A stretch of 64,000 bases of DNA, from NCBI RefSeq assembly GCF_004104075.1, contig NZ_QOVK01000018.1:1-64000 (forward strand). The letters are read 5' to 3'. Source of the stretch: Leeuwenhoekiella polynyae. Its GTDB lineage: Bacteria; Bacteroidota; Bacteroidia; Flavobacteriales; Flavobacteriaceae. The notes under the pieces are model-generated. The model saw nothing but the letters and a program-made list of their open reading frames with translations, was not told the origin of the DNA and made no database searches. Shown here one piece after another: positions 37,232 to 47,267 of the stretch; the first letter of the stretch is position 1, and each line of letters opens with the position of its first letter. A program made the translations under genes and the position numbers.

Positions 37232-37462
37232 CTACTCTTCTTCGTAGCGTGCAACCTCCCTGTCGTAAAAATCTGTTGCTGCCTGAATTAATCCTTCTGC
37301 TTCTGTTGCGAGTTCGTCCTCATCATTTTTATCAAAATCTTCAAACCACTCTACATCATCGGTTTTCAAATCGATTATAAATCGTGGAAAATCGGTGTGC
37401 AAAACAAAAATAGATTCGGGATAATCTGTATTATCGCCCAGTATAAACTTAGGAAGTTCCAT
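37232..37462 (-). CDS. Small acidic conserved hypothetical protein
   Basis: Taken from ATG at 37462 (MELPKFILGDN), giving 76 residues; the ATG at 37486 would add MFKNNNLT without support. The protein is strongly acidic (DDVEWFEDFDKNDEDELATEAE). It appears to be a complete small cytosolic protein with no recognised domain. First gene of the four-gene minus operon with PAP2, epimerase and a two-TM protein. Confidence 0.8.
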   Translation of the reverse strand: MELPKFILGDNTDYPESIFVLHTDFPRFIIDLKTDDVEWFEDFDKNDEDELATEAEGLIQAATDFYDREVARYEEE

Positions 37463-37755
37463 AGTTAAGTTGTTATTTTTAAACAATCCGCCAGACCAGC
37501 GAAGTATTCAATTGCTGTTGCCGTTTCCATTCCTGATAAAAAAACACGAATCAGAAATGGGACTGCAAAGGTAAGTTTAGTTTACAGAATTCACCCAATA
37601 ATCAAGATTTTAATACGAACTGATCAGTCCACATCTCAAGCTAGAATTCTAGGAAAATCTTACAGCGTTGCCTCACTTGATCAGAAATAAATAAGATGAA
37701 GTTTTTATATCTTATCTTCGTCCACAGTTTTACAAATCCTATTTTTTTACGTTTT

Positions 37756-39201
37756 ATGCAGCCCACAACCATTTTACTACTCATTGCAGGCTACTTTATC
37801 ACCTTAATGCTGGTTTCTTATTTTACCGGTAAAGGCGGATCTAACGAAGACTTTTTTAAAGCAAGTAAACAATCGCCGTGGTATTTAGTCGCTTTCGGAA
37901 TGATTGGCGCTTCGCTTTCAGGTGTTACGTTTATTTCAGTTCCGGGTTGGGTAGAAGCCTCACAATTTAGCTATTTTCAGGTGGTCCTGGGATATACAGT
38001 GGGTTATGCCGTGATCAGTTTAGTATTGCTGCCGCTGTATTACAGACTCAACTTAACCTCTATCTATACGTATTTAGAAGGTCGCTTTGGTACTGCATCC
38101 TATAAAACCGGCGCTTCCTTCTTTTTATTAAGTCGGGTAGTTGGTGCAAGTTTTAGGCTATATCTCGTGGCTAATGTGTTGCAATTGTTGGTTTTTGACA
38201 GTATGGGCGTCCCGTTTTGGGTTACGGTTACCATCACGATTTTACTCATCTGGTTGTACACCTTTAAAAGCGGAATTAAAACCATTGTATGGACAGATAC
38301 GCTGCAAACCCTTTTTATGCTTACTGCACTGGGAGTTGCAATCTATTTTGTCTCTGCTGATTTAGGGCTGAATGCCGGATCTATATTCGATTTTATTGCC
38401 GAAAGCAATAGGAGTCAAATGTTCTTTTTTGACGACTGGAAGAGTCAGGATTTCTTTTTTAAACAGTTTATTAGTGGAGCTTTTATTGCAATTGTAATGA
38501 CCGGTCTTGATCAGGATATGATGCAAAAAAACCTCACCTGCCGAAGCCTTAAAGATGCTCAGAAAAACATGTTCTGGTTTACACTGGTACTCACCGTAGT
38601 AAATTTTATATTTCTTGCTCTGGGTGTGCTGCTTACCGTTTACGCACAGAAAAACGGCATTGAAGCTTCTAAAGATGATCTTTTCCCTTTTATAGCAACA
38701 AAAAGCGGACTTGGGTTCGGGATTGCTATTTGTTTCATTCTGGGGCTTATTGCTGCCGCATATTCTAGTGCAGATAGTGCGCTCACCTCGCTTACCACAT
38801 CTTTCAGTATAGATATTTTAGGTATCGAAAAGAAATACGATCAGGCCAGACAGGTAGCCATCAGAAAAAAGATTCATATCGCTGCTTCAGTAATTCTGGT
38901 GCTGGTAATTATTGGATTTAAATATTTAATTGCAGATGAAAGCGTGATCGCAAAACTCTTTGTTTTTGCCGGTTATACGTATGGACCATTATTAGGGTTG
39001 TACGCTTTCGGTCTTTTTACAAAATGGAATGTCAAAGACAAATGGGTTCCACTCGCCGCAATAGCCAGTCCTATACTAGGCTACATAATCAGCGATCTGA
39101 GTATGCAGTATCTCAATTTTGAATTTGGTTTCTTTATTTTAATCCTCAACGGATTACTAACCTTTTTGGGTCTAGTAGCTATTCGTACTCAAAAGCACTA
39201 A
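37756..39201 (+). CDS. Sodium:solute symporter (SSS family)
   Basis: About 13 transmembrane segments are visible, with the SSS family features GGSNEDFFKASKQSPWYLVAFGM, GASLSGVTFISVPGWV near the first sodium site, and LGLIAAAYSSADSALTSLTTSFSIDILG, the SSxDS-type motif of TM8. The start is taken as ATG at 37756 (MQPTTILLLIAGYF), 481 residues; the ATG at 37696 adds 20 residues and would disturb the first membrane segment. The solute is unknown. Its 3' end overlaps the convergent CoA-binding gene by 30 bp. Confidence 0.92.
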   Translation: MQPTTILLLIAGYFITLMLVSYFTGKGGSNEDFFKASKQSPWYLVAFGMIGASLSGVTFISVPGWVEASQFSYFQVVLGYTVGYAVISLVLLPLYYRLNLTSIYTYLEGRFGTASYKTGASFFLLSRVVGASFRLYLVANVLQLLVFDSMGVPFWVTVTITILLIWLYTFKSGIKTIVWTDTLQTLFMLTALGVAIYFVSADLGLNAGSIFDFIAESNRSQMFFFDDWKSQDFFFKQFISGAFIAIVMTGLDQDMMQKNLTCRSLKDAQKNMFWFTLVLTVVNFIFLALGVLLTVYAQKNGIEASKDDLFPFIATKSGLGFGIAICFILGLIAAAYSSADSALTSLTTSFSIDILGIEKKYDQARQVAIRKKIHIAASVILVLVIIGFKYLIADESVIAKLFVFAGYTYGPLLGLYAFGLFTKWNVKDKWVPLAAIASPILGYIISDLSMQYLNFEFGFFILILNGLLTFLGLVAIRTQKH

Positions 39202-39537
39202 AGTACAGGCAGACTCGGCTTCAATCCCTGCAGTTTCCAAAATTTTATAAAATTCCGGGTTTTCAGTACCGGGATTAAAAATCACCCGTTTGGGCTTAAG
39301 CTCTAACAGATACTCGTAATATTCTTCTTGACGCTGCGCATTGAGGTACAATATCACCGTATCTATACCTTTCAGATCAGGTTTTCCGGTTTGAATGGTT
39401 ATCCCCGCAACGGTACCTTCTCGCAAGCCTATTGCAACTACAGGCTGTTCCTTTTGTACCAAACGATTGATCGCCATATAAGAATAACGAATGGGTTTTA
39501 AGGAAGCACCCAGAACCAGCGTTTTTTTTGCTTTCAT
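39172..39537 (-). CDS. CoA-binding domain protein
   Basis: The 121-residue protein is a single Rossmann-type CoA_binding_2 domain: KTLVLGASLKPIRYSYMAI, VVAIGLREGTVAG, DTVILYLNAQRQEEYYEYLL and KRVIFNPGTENPEF. Homologues are stand-alone small proteins of unknown role (YccU-like). It is convergent with the symporter and overlaps its last 30 bp. Confidence 0.92.
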   Translation of the reverse strand: MKAKKTLVLGASLKPIRYSYMAINRLVQKEQPVVAIGLREGTVAGITIQTGKPDLKGIDTVILYLNAQRQEEYYEYLLELKPKRVIFNPGTENPEFYKILETAGIEAESACTLVLLSTNSY

Positions 39538-39672
39538 AAATCAAAGTTAAATGATTATAGCAGGTGTAACAATATCTTTTTTAAATGGTCTATGTAATAG
39601 AAGTCGACTTCCAAGTTTGAATCGTTTAAAATTAGTTTTGATGGTTAGTGTTAATTTCTAACGTTCAGGCTT

Positions 39673-39710
39673 GAAAACCCGGGATTTAGCGGTCCCGGGT
39701 TTTCTTTATT
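39673..39710 (+). terminator. Strong orphan terminator between divergent genes
   Basis: GAAAACCCGGGA and TCCCGGGTTTTC form a 12-bp stem around an 8-nt loop, followed by a T-rich tract on plus only. Neither flanking gene ends here: the CoA-binding gene is transcribed away and the TonB receptor begins at 39942. It may end a long 3' UTR of the symporter mRNA or a small RNA. Confidence 0.85.
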
Positions 39711-39941
39711 TTATAACCAAGTACTTTTATACGCAACTTTAAATTCCACACCCTTCACAAATTCTTTAAATTCAAGATATTAGCATATATAAAATTTAGA
39801 TTCTCAAATAAATTTAAATTTTACTGTAACAGATTTAGAACATGTTCGTCTTTTAATAAACCGCTAATCACGGGATACTTTGTTTCTGCTAATATGCATT
39901 ACAAAGTATTATGTTAAATCATCTATCAAAATCGAACAGTT

Positions 39942-42389
39942 ATGAAATCTAACCAAGGGCTATTCAGCCTACTTTTTATTTTATGTACAACGTTGCTTTT
40001 TGCACAGCCCAAACCCACAGATGTGGTAACCGGTTCTGTAACGGGAGTTGTCATAGACGCAGACCTCAATCAGCCCATTCCTTATGCTACTATCGTCATT
40101 AGTAAATCAAATGGCGAAACGCTTACTGGTGGAATCACCAACGATGATGGCGTATTTGAAATCAAAAAAATACCGGAAGGGATCTACACGCTAAAAGTTC
40201 AGTTTATAGGCTATGAAGCTTTTGAACGTGACTTAAAAATTGACCGTCAGCACCGAGAGCACGATATGGGCAAACTCAATTTGAGTCCGGTTGCAGCAGA
40301 ACTAGACGCGGTAAATATTGTTGCAGAACGCACTACCATTGAGCAAAAAATTGACCGCAAGGTTATTAATGTGGGAAAAGATCTCACGACTGCAGGAGCT
40401 TCTGCTGCAGATATTATGAATAACATTCCCTCAGTAAATCTTGATCAGCAATCCGGAGCACTTACGCTGCGCGGAAACAGTAATGTACAGGTTATGGTTG
40501 ACGGTAAATTATCTAACATTCCACCAGACCAATTATTGAAGCAATTGCCTTCTAATTCGATCAAAAAAATAGAATTGATCACCAATCCTTCAGCCAAATA
40601 CAATCCTGATGGAATGAGCGGGATCATCAATATTGTATTGCACAAAAATGTGAACATAGGTTTTAACGGAGACGTGAGTGCCGGATTAGCTTACGAGAAA
40701 AATCCACAATTCAACAGCGGTTTAAATCTAAACTACCGCAACGGTAAATTCAACCTGTATTCTAATTACAGTAATACCATCGCAAAGCGCGCTAATTATG
40801 GTACTATTTTTCGTGAAGGTGATAATTCTACTCAGTTTTTTGATATGCTAAATGATCAAAACTCACACCTATTAAAAGTGGGACTGGATGTATATTTAAA
40901 TGACAAAAACACAATTTCGTTATTTACTTCTCAAAACAGCTTTAAAGGCGAGCCGGGCGGAACCATCAACATTGTGTATGCTGATGATGCTACGCGTAAT
41001 TTGCTTCAGGATTTTGGAGCGGATATGGACAATTATTCTCAACAGTATAACTTTGACTACAAATTGGATTTTGAAAAAGAAGGTCACAATATTGAGTTTG
41101 AGGCAGACTACAACACTTTTGATGCTGATGAAGATACTTATTTTGATTTTACAGGAGCCACTCAGCTTTCTGACTACGAAGATTTTGTAGATACTAAAAG
41201 AGACCGAACGACTCTAAATCTGGATTATGTAAATCCGTTATCTGATAGTGAAAAGTTAGAATTGGGACTTCAGGCGATCTTGTTCAATACAGATATTGGC
41301 TACAGCAGTACGGGTCAATCATTTAACGCAAGCGGAAACCTCATCCCTACTCCTAATACACAGTTTGATTACAGCAGAGATATTTATTCGGCTTATGTGA
41401 CCTATGGTAAAAGTTATGAAAAATGGTCTTATCAGGCAGGCGTGCGTGCAGAGCAGGTAAATGTTGCCGCAGATACCAATAGCGTAAGAGCATTTACTAA
41501 TGATTATTTTGAGTTGTATCCTTCGGCTTATGTGACCTTTAATCCTTCGGAAAAAAACCAATATCAGGTAAGTTACAGCAGGCGTATAGACCGCCCTGGA
41601 GTTGGACAAGTAAACCCGATTAGAGAATGGAGTTCGCCTTTGGTTACCGAATATGGTAACGTAAACCTAAGACCGCAGTTTACCAACTCCATTGAAGCAA
41701 ACTATACCCGTTCTTTAGAGAAAGGTAGCATTACAGCCGGCGTTTTCTACCGAATGATAGACGACCTGATCAATCAAGCAGTATATGTAGACCGTTTTAA
41801 TCTGGATCGGATGGTGTTGACCAATGACAATTTTGATGCTACGACTGCCTATGGTTTTGAGGTAAGCAGCAATTACAAGCCGTTAGAATGGTGGAGTATT
41901 AATGCTAGTTTTGATTTGTTTAATCAAACACAAATGGGCATCACAGAATCTTTAGATCCTAATATTGAAAACCCAACAACTGCAGATATCACACAGAACA
42001 CTAAAGAGATTGAAAATACGGTTTATAATGTACGTATGATCAACAATTTTACCGCAACCAAGCAATTGACATTTACTGCTTTTGCGATGTTTAGAGGGCC
42101 ACAAAAAGGTATTCAGTTCTCTAACAAGTCGATGTTTATGACAAACATAGGGGCTCGCTACTCCATTTTTGAAGGTAAAGGAACAGTAAGTTTAAATTAC
42201 AACGACATCTTCAATACGATGAAAGCACGCTTTACAGCTACCAATCCTTACGCACTACAGGGACAATTTAACTGGGAAAGCAATACGGTTTATGTAGGGT
42301 TTAACTACCGTTTTGGCGATAGTAAGTTCCGTGCTAAAAAACGTAAAAGCCGGGAAGACAATGTAAAAGACGACAACGGAATGTTTTAA
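39942..42389 (+). CDS. TonB-dependent receptor, outer-membrane beta-barrel family
   Basis: The 815-residue protein has a signal peptide (about 1-22, ending LFAQ), a carboxypeptidase-regulatory-like domain (about 30-115, with DLNQPIPYATI and GVFEIKKIPEGIYTL), a plug (ADIMNNIPSVNLDQQSGALTLRG, SAKYNPDGMSGIINIVLHKN) and a long beta-barrel ending FNYRFGD plus a basic tail. The variant belongs to the family with an abbreviated plug annotated as outer membrane beta-barrel family protein. No SusD partner follows, so it is not a typical PUL transporter. Ligand unknown. Confidence 0.92.
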   Translation: MKSNQGLFSLLFILCTTLLFAQPKPTDVVTGSVTGVVIDADLNQPIPYATIVISKSNGETLTGGITNDDGVFEIKKIPEGIYTLKVQFIGYEAFERDLKIDRQHREHDMGKLNLSPVAAELDAVNIVAERTTIEQKIDRKVINVGKDLTTAGASAADIMNNIPSVNLDQQSGALTLRGNSNVQVMVDGKLSNIPPDQLLKQLPSNSIKKIELITNPSAKYNPDGMSGIINIVLHKNVNIGFNGDVSAGLAYEKNPQFNSGLNLNYRNGKFNLYSNYSNTIAKRANYGTIFREGDNSTQFFDMLNDQNSHLLKVGLDVYLNDKNTISLFTSQNSFKGEPGGTINIVYADDATRNLLQDFGADMDNYSQQYNFDYKLDFEKEGHNIEFEADYNTFDADEDTYFDFTGATQLSDYEDFVDTKRDRTTLNLDYVNPLSDSEKLELGLQAILFNTDIGYSSTGQSFNASGNLIPTPNTQFDYSRDIYSAYVTYGKSYEKWSYQAGVRAEQVNVAADTNSVRAFTNDYFELYPSAYVTFNPSEKNQYQVSYSRRIDRPGVGQVNPIREWSSPLVTEYGNVNLRPQFTNSIEANYTRSLEKGSITAGVFYRMIDDLINQAVYVDRFNLDRMVLTNDNFDATTAYGFEVSSNYKPLEWWSINASFDLFNQTQMGITESLDPNIENPTTADITQNTKEIENTVYNVRMINNFTATKQLTFTAFAMFRGPQKGIQFSNKSMFMTNIGARYSIFEGKGTVSLNYNDIFNTMKARFTATNPYALQGQFNWESNTVYVGFNYRFGDSKFRAKKRKSREDNVKDDNGMF

Positions 42390-42525
42390 CAAAATTTTAA
42401 ATAAATTGTTATATTATCATTTTTTTTTACCATATTTGATAATATTACCAACCAACCTGTTAAAAACTACGGTTATTGTTTATTAGATTTAGCCGTCTTC
42501 GTATAAATAACCATTTAATAGGTAT

Positions 42526-42557
42526 AAAAAACCCGAAGCGCTTGCTTCGGGTTTTTG
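42526..42557. terminator. Bidirectional terminator
   Basis: AAAACCCGAAGC pairs with GCTTCGGGTTTT around a 4-nt loop, with flanking A and T tracts, between the convergent TonB receptor and ytxJ genes. Confidence 0.93.
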
Positions 42558-42579
42558 CATGTATATACACTGTGTATTT

Positions 42580-42972
42580 CTAGAGTTTAGAACGCAGGCT
42601 TTCTGCATCAATAGCTCCGTGAGAAGTATGATACACCGCTGTTCCGTTTTTGATAAGTAAAATTTGCGGACTCTCATGCTGTACATTAAATTTTTCTGCT
42701 ATTGCACTGCTGATATCACGATGTGCTTTTAAGTCTAAGAAATAAGGTTCTATTTCCTTCTTATCATAATCATACGCACGCTCAAAACTACGCAACGCCA
42801 TTTTACTGATTCCGCAGGTGGTGCTGTGTTTAAAAATTAAAACCGGTACAGCATTAGAAACCTCAACAATCTCTTCCAACTGTTGCTCACGTTCTAGCTG
42901 AATCCAGTTCATTTCTTTTAGTTCTTCTTTTGCGATATCTCTCGCACTTTTAAACTTGTCAAAAAATCCCAT
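42580..42972 (-). CDS. ytxJ: YtxJ-type monothiol bacilliredoxin
   Basis: Starting at the ATG at 42972 (MGFFDKFKSA), the 130-residue protein has a thioredoxin-like fold with VLIFKHSTTCGISKMALRSF as active site (TCxxS monothiol form), then EPYFLDLKAHRDISSAIAEKF, the cis-Pro HESPQILLIKNG and HTSHGAIDAESL. This matches the DUF2847/YtxJ family, bacilliredoxins in bacteria that make bacillithiol. The ATG at 43011 adds 13 unsupported residues. Confidence 0.9.
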   Translation of the reverse strand: MGFFDKFKSARDIAKEELKEMNWIQLEREQQLEEIVEVSNAVPVLIFKHSTTCGISKMALRSFERAYDYDKKEIEPYFLDLKAHRDISSAIAEKFNVQHESPQILLIKNGTAVYHTSHGAIDAESLRSKL

Positions 42973-43163
42973 AACACTATTCTTTTTAATTTCATTAACG
43001 CTCATTATCATAAAGCGTGGGTAACTTTACTTAAGGTCAATCTCAAAAAACAAAGCGTTAAGCCTGTAACTTCGATTAAAGACTCCAAGTATTTTAATCC
43101 CTATTAACGGGCAAATTTAAAGAAAGAAACCGGGCTTTTCTACTAAGAAAATCCAAACACTCC

Positions 43164-43214
43164 AACCGACAAAAAGTCGGTTAAAATCAGGCAAAAACTG
43201 ACGAAAAGTCGGTT
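43164..43214 (+). promoter_or_regulatory. Two inverted-repeat operators upstream of clpB
   Basis: AACCGAC-AAAAA-GTCGGTT at 43164-43182 is a perfect 7-bp inverted repeat with a 5-bp spacer. A second copy, AACTGAC-GAAAA-GTCGGTT, with one mismatch, lies at 43196-43214. The centres are 32 bp apart, about three helical turns, and the second ends 83 bp before the clpB ATG. The motif is not CIRCE or a CtsR box. Confidence 0.7.
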
Positions 43215-43296
43215 AATTTCTATGGTATAGTAGTTGCCATTGCTTAGCAGAAATCAATACAGTAATCCTCTCAAGAGGCACAAACATATAGACACG

Positions 43297-45900
43297 ATGA
43301 ACTTTAATAATTTTACAATCAAATCACAAGAAGCCATACAGCAGGCTCAGGCGCTTGCCCAGGGGTATGGCCATCAGCAGATTGAGAATGAGCATATTTT
43401 TAAGGCTATTCTTGAAGTTGATGAGAATGTAACTCCGTTTCTATTGCAGAAACTGGACGTGAATATCAATTTGCTCAAACAGATATTAGAAAGCACACTT
43501 ACCAGCTTTCCTAAAGTAAGCGGTGGCGATATTATGCTGTCTCGCGAAGCCGGTAAAACGGTGACCGAAGCGGGTAACATCGCCAAGAAAATGAATGATG
43601 AGTATGTTTCGCTGGAGCATCTTATTCTCGCGATTTTTAAATCGAGTTCTAAAATAGGGCAGATCTTAAAAGATCAGGGCGTTACCGAAAAACACCTCAA
43701 AGCAGCGATTGAAGAATTGCGTAAAGGCGACCGCGTGACTTCGCAAAGCGCTGAAGAAACCTATAATTCGTTAAGCAAATACGCTAAAAACCTCAATCAG
43801 TTAGCGCGTGATGGAAAGCTGGATCCGGTAATTGGTCGCGATGAAGAGATTCGCAGAATTTTGCAGATCCTTTCGCGTAGAACCAAAAACAACCCGATTC
43901 TTGTAGGAGAACCCGGTACCGGTAAAACTGCAATTGCAGAAGGTCTTGCCCACCGTATTGTTGACGGGGATGTTCCCGAAAACCTTCAGGAAAAACAGAT
44001 CTGGGCGTTAGATATGGGTGCGTTGATTGCCGGAGCCAAGTATAAAGGCGAATTTGAAGAGCGCTTAAAAGCCGTGATCAAAGAAGTGACTGAAAGTGCA
44101 GGAGATATCGTCTTGTTTATTGACGAGATTCATACGCTAGTTGGTGCCGGTGGCGGTCAGGGTGCAATGGATGCGGCAAATATCTTAAAACCTGCTCTCG
44201 CTCGTGGCGAATTGCGTGCGATAGGTGCCACCACTCTTGATGAGTACCAAAAATACTTTGAAAAAGACAAAGCTTTAGAAAGACGTTTTCAGAAAGTAAA
44301 TGTAATGGAACCGGATAATGAATCTGCGATTTCCATTTTACGTGGAATTAAAGAGAAATACGAGACCCATCATAAAGTTCGCATTAAAGACAATGCGATC
44401 ATTGCAGCTGTGGAGCTTTCACAGCGCTATATCACCAACCGGTTTTTACCCGATAAGGCGATTGACCTAATGGACGAGGCGGCTTCAAAAATGCGTATGG
44501 AAATCAACTCTAAGCCGGAAGAGCTCGATGTTTTAGACCGAAAGATTATGCAGCTAGAGATCGAGATCGAGGCGATTAAACGTGAAAAGGACGAGAGCAA
44601 ACTCAAGTCCCTTCACGCAGATTTGGCGAACTTAAAAGAAGAGCGCAACGAGATCAACGCCAAGTGGAAAAGTGAAAAAGATGTGGTTGACAATATTCAG
44701 AATGCAAAACAGGATATTGAAAACTATAAGCTCGAAGCGGAGCGTGCTGAGCGCGAAGGAAACTACGGTCTGGTAGCAGAATTACGCTACGGCAAGATCA
44801 AACAAGCTCAGGAAGAACTTGAGAAATTGCAGGTAGCTTTGGCCGGTCAGGGGGAGAATACCTTGATCAAGGAAGAAGTTACCAGTGAAGATATTGCAGA
44901 AGTTGTCGCAAAATGGACCGGAATACCGGTGACCAAAATGCTGCAAAGCGAGCGCGAGAAACTCCTTCATCTTGAAACCGAACTCCACAAACGTGTGGTT
45001 GGGCAACAGGAAGCGATTGTTGCAGTGAGTGATGCGGTACGCAGAAGCCGTGCCGGCCTGCAGGATCAAAAACGACCTATTGGTTCGTTCTTATTCCTCG
45101 GGACCACCGGTGTGGGTAAAACCGAACTTGCAAAAGCGCTGGCAGAATACCTGTTTGATGACGAAAACAACCTGACCCGTATTGATATGAGTGAATATCA
45201 GGAGCGTCACAGCGTGAGCCGTCTGGTAGGTGCGCCTCCGGGATATGTGGGTTATGATGAAGGCGGACAATTAACAGAAGCCGTACGTCGCAAGCCTTAT
45301 TCGGTGATTTTACTTGATGAAATTGAAAAAGCACATCCCGACACGTTTAACATTTTATTGCAAGTACTTGATGAAGGTCGACTTACAGACAACAAAGGCC
45401 GCTTAGCCGACTTTAAAAACACCATCATCATTATGACCTCTAATATGGGAAGCCACATCATACAGGAGAAATTTGAGAGCATCAAAGATCCCGAGACTGC
45501 GATGGAAGGTGCTAAAGTAGAAGTACTGGGGATGTTGAAACAGACCATACGACCAGAGTTTATAAACCGTATTGACGATATTGTGATGTTTACACCGCTT
45601 ACGCGAAAAGACATCAAGAATGTTGTTGGTTTACAACTCAAAGGCGTGACTAAAATGCTGAGCAAACAAGGCATCACCTTAGATGCTACGTCTGAAGCTA
45701 TTACCTATCTCGCAGACAAAGGCTTTCAGCCGGAGTTTGGGGCTCGCCCGGTAAAACGTACGATTCAGAAAGAAGTGCTCAACCAGCTTTCTAAAGAAAT
45801 CCTGAGTGGTAAGGTAACTACAGACAGTATCATTTTACTGGATGCCTTTGATGACGAACTCGTGTTCCGCAATCAAAACGATCTGGTCAATAACGACTGA
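43297..45900 (+). CDS. clpB: ATP-dependent chaperone ClpB
   Basis: From ATG at 43297 ([18 protein letters not shown]) the protein is 867 residues, the usual ClpB length; upstream TTG at 43234 would add 21 non-homologous residues. The N-domain is followed by NBD1 ([15 protein letters not shown]), the long coiled-coil middle domain (about 400-525, [20 protein letters not shown]) and NBD2 ([29 protein letters not shown]), with GYVG pore loop [14 protein letters not shown]. It disaggregates proteins together with DnaK. An inverted-repeat pair upstream suggests stress control. Confidence 0.97.
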   Translation: MNFNNFTIKSQEAIQQAQALAQGYGHQQIENEHIFKAILEVDENVTPFLLQKLDVNINLLKQILESTLTSFPKVSGGDIMLSREAGKTVTEAGNIAKKMNDEYVSLEHLILAIFKSSSKIGQILKDQGVTEKHLKAAIEELRKGDRVTSQSAEETYNSLSKYAKNLNQLARDGKLDPVIGRDEEIRRILQILSRRTKNNPILVGEPGTGKTAIAEGLAHRIVDGDVPENLQEKQIWALDMGALIAGAKYKGEFEERLKAVIKEVTESAGDIVLFIDEIHTLVGAGGGQGAMDAANILKPALARGELRAIGATTLDEYQKYFEKDKALERRFQKVNVMEPDNESAISILRGIKEKYETHHKVRIKDNAIIAAVELSQRYITNRFLPDKAIDLMDEAASKMRMEINSKPEELDVLDRKIMQLEIEIEAIKREKDESKLKSLHADLANLKEERNEINAKWKSEKDVVDNIQNAKQDIENYKLEAERAEREGNYGLVAELRYGKIKQAQEELEKLQVALAGQGENTLIKEEVTSEDIAEVVAKWTGIPVTKMLQSEREKLLHLETELHKRVVGQQEAIVAVSDAVRRSRAGLQDQKRPIGSFLFLGTTGVGKTELAKALAEYLFDDENNLTRIDMSEYQERHSVSRLVGAPPGYVGYDEGGQLTEAVRRKPYSVILLDEIEKAHPDTFNILLQVLDEGRLTDNKGRLADFKNTIIIMTSNMGSHIIQEKFESIKDPETAMEGAKVEVLGMLKQTIRPEFINRIDDIVMFTPLTRKDIKNVVGLQLKGVTKMLSKQGITLDATSEAITYLADKGFQPEFGARPVKRTIQKEVLNQLSKEILSGKVTTDSIILLDAFDDELVFRNQNDLVNND

Positions 45901-45926
45901 AGAGCTCTGGTTGTCTAATAACTTAA

Positions 45927-45959
45927 AAGCGGTCACTGAATAGGTGGTCGCTTTTTTTA
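45927..45959 (+). terminator. Terminator after clpB
   Basis: AAAGCGGTCAC pairs with GTGGTCGCTTT (with G-T pairs) around a 7-nt loop and is followed by a T tract. Confidence 0.85.
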
Positions 45960-46157
45960 GTATTGGGTTGTGGCGTTGATAACTTTGGATTAAAAAACAC
46001 TGATAACCTGAATGTTGAGTAGTTAAATTGATAGTTTTAAATGATTCGTAAAGTATTGCGATTTAAGAGCAACTCTAAAAATGGAAAAAAATCGGCTTCA
46101 AATAAATAAACCGTGACTAATAAGAAAAAAAATCTCGATTAGCTAATCAAAAATTAT

Positions 46158-46542
46158 ATGCCCTTCTTCAATGAATTTGGTATGCCCGAGAAGAACATTG
46201 TCAATCATTATGAAGTTTGGAAAAAAGAATGCTCCATAAGTATAGAAAATTATTTATGGTATTTATTCAATATTCTACTAGATGAAAATGCCAAACAGAC
46301 AACCAACCTTATAGATTTTTACAAGCGAAATGCGAAAATTTATTCTCAAATGATTTTCATTTAGGAGAAAGGTTGAAAATAAAAAAGCTAATGAGATTCA
46401 GAAAGCGTACAACTTTAATCAACTAAATCTTGACTTAGAATCAATGAAAGATTCAAGACTAGAAATTGAATTTATAATTGTTGGCGTAAATGATTGTAAA
46501 CAAAGTGAACGAATCTCAAATAAACTAATTACGAAAGAATAG
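46158..46542 (+). pseudogene. Decayed gene of unknown family
   Basis: An ATG frame encodes MPFFNEFGMPEKNIVNHYEVW to IYSQMIFI and stops at 46364. Coding-like sequence resumes in a different frame, with KKANEIQKAYNFNQLNLDLESM and ending RISNKLITKE at a TAG at 46540. The protein would have been about 125 residues. At least one frameshift separates the parts. Composition (Asn/Lys/Ile rich) resembles accessory genes. The short perfect palindrome GATTAGCTAATC lies just upstream at 46137-46148. Confidence 0.5.
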
Positions 46543-46682
46543 GCCTTACTAAATAATACGATTCCTTATGAAGCATGCTCAAGGAATACAGGCTGTGTTT
46601 GCCTTGTTACAATCAGGCCCAAACGACACTCTAATGGAAAATTAATTTGGAGAGAATGACACTTTGATTTCCTATATTACCT

Positions 46683-46699
46683 CACGATTGTATCTTGTG
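46683..46699 (+). repeat. Degenerate REP palindrome
   Basis: CACGATTGTATCTTGTG is a decayed form of the CGCGAT-TGT-ATCGCG palindrome seen repeatedly downstream. Confidence 0.5.
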
Positions 46700-46743
46700 A
46701 TAAATAATTAAAATTAGAGCACTAAGTAAAAAAAGTTCCCCTA

Positions 46744-46771
46744 GTTGCCGCGCGATTGTATCGCGTGGTAA
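46744..46771 (+). repeat. REP palindrome, orientation A
   Basis: GTTGC-CGCGCGAT-TGT-ATCGCG-TGGTAA; the stem spans 46751-46765. It is an intact, unpaired member of the family associated with the nearby RAYT. Confidence 0.85.
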
Positions 46772-46839
46772 TTAGTTACAATTATCTAAACCGAAACAAC
46801 GCTATCATACATTAGGCACAATCTCAAAACAGTATTTTC

Positions 46840-47133
46840 TTGAAAAAATCTATTTACTTTTTACTGTTGATCCTGTTTTTAATAGGAATTCCGTTGTTTT
46901 ATTTGATGGGAATAAATACTTCAGTAAGTCTGAAATATGAGACCGAATCAGAGGGTTGCATTTCACAAGTATCTGGAACGGATTTATGCTTTCAACATGA
47001 CGTGTTTGTTGCTCTATTTTATTTATGCATTTTATTAGTATTCTCATTGCTTATCTTTTCAAGAAGGCTGCTAATAAGAAAATCTGAAACCTTAAGATGT
47101 TTCCGCGCATTTGCATCGCACGATAAAAACTAA
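46840..47133 (+). CDS. Small two-TM hypothetical protein, TTG start
   Basis: TTG at 46840 starts MKKSIYFLLLILFLIGIPLF, a signal-anchor-like segment. A hydrophilic loop with three Cys (EGCISQVSGTDLCF) follows, then a second hydrophobic segment (about 65-83) and RRLL. The last residues (CFRAFASHDKN) are read through a degenerate REP copy at 47100-47125, so the original C-terminus may have been replaced. No ATG is available. No family recognised. Confidence 0.5.
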   Translation: MKKSIYFLLLILFLIGIPLFYLMGINTSVSLKYETESEGCISQVSGTDLCFQHDVFVALFYLCILLVFSLLIFSRRLLIRKSETLRCFRAFASHDKN

Positions 47134-47160
47134 CCAAGCCAAAACTTAACCTTAACCCAA

Positions 47161-47264
47161 CTACCCTAAAAACCCAATACGTTAAGGGGCATTTCCTGTA
47201 AAAAATTAAGAGCGATTCCGTTTTTAAAAAGGGTTAACTACACTGATTCTATTATATAGCCTCA
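47161..47264 (+). repeat. 104-bp direct repeat, copy 1
   Basis: Begins CTACCCTAAAAACCCAATAC and ends TATAGCCTCA. A close copy (only scattered mismatches and 1-2 bp indels) is at 50727-50832, where it directly precedes a small gene. Here it is followed by REP palindromes instead of a gene. Confidence 0.8.
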
Positions 47265-47267
47265 CAG

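Noticed and set aside
43234-43296. Extended N-terminus of ClpB from TTG
   Set aside because: The added residues are not part of the ClpB N-domain; the ATG at 43297 begins the conserved [13 protein letters not shown].
45297-45677. 126-codon minus-strand ORF
   Set aside because: Antisense to the NBD2 domain of ClpB.
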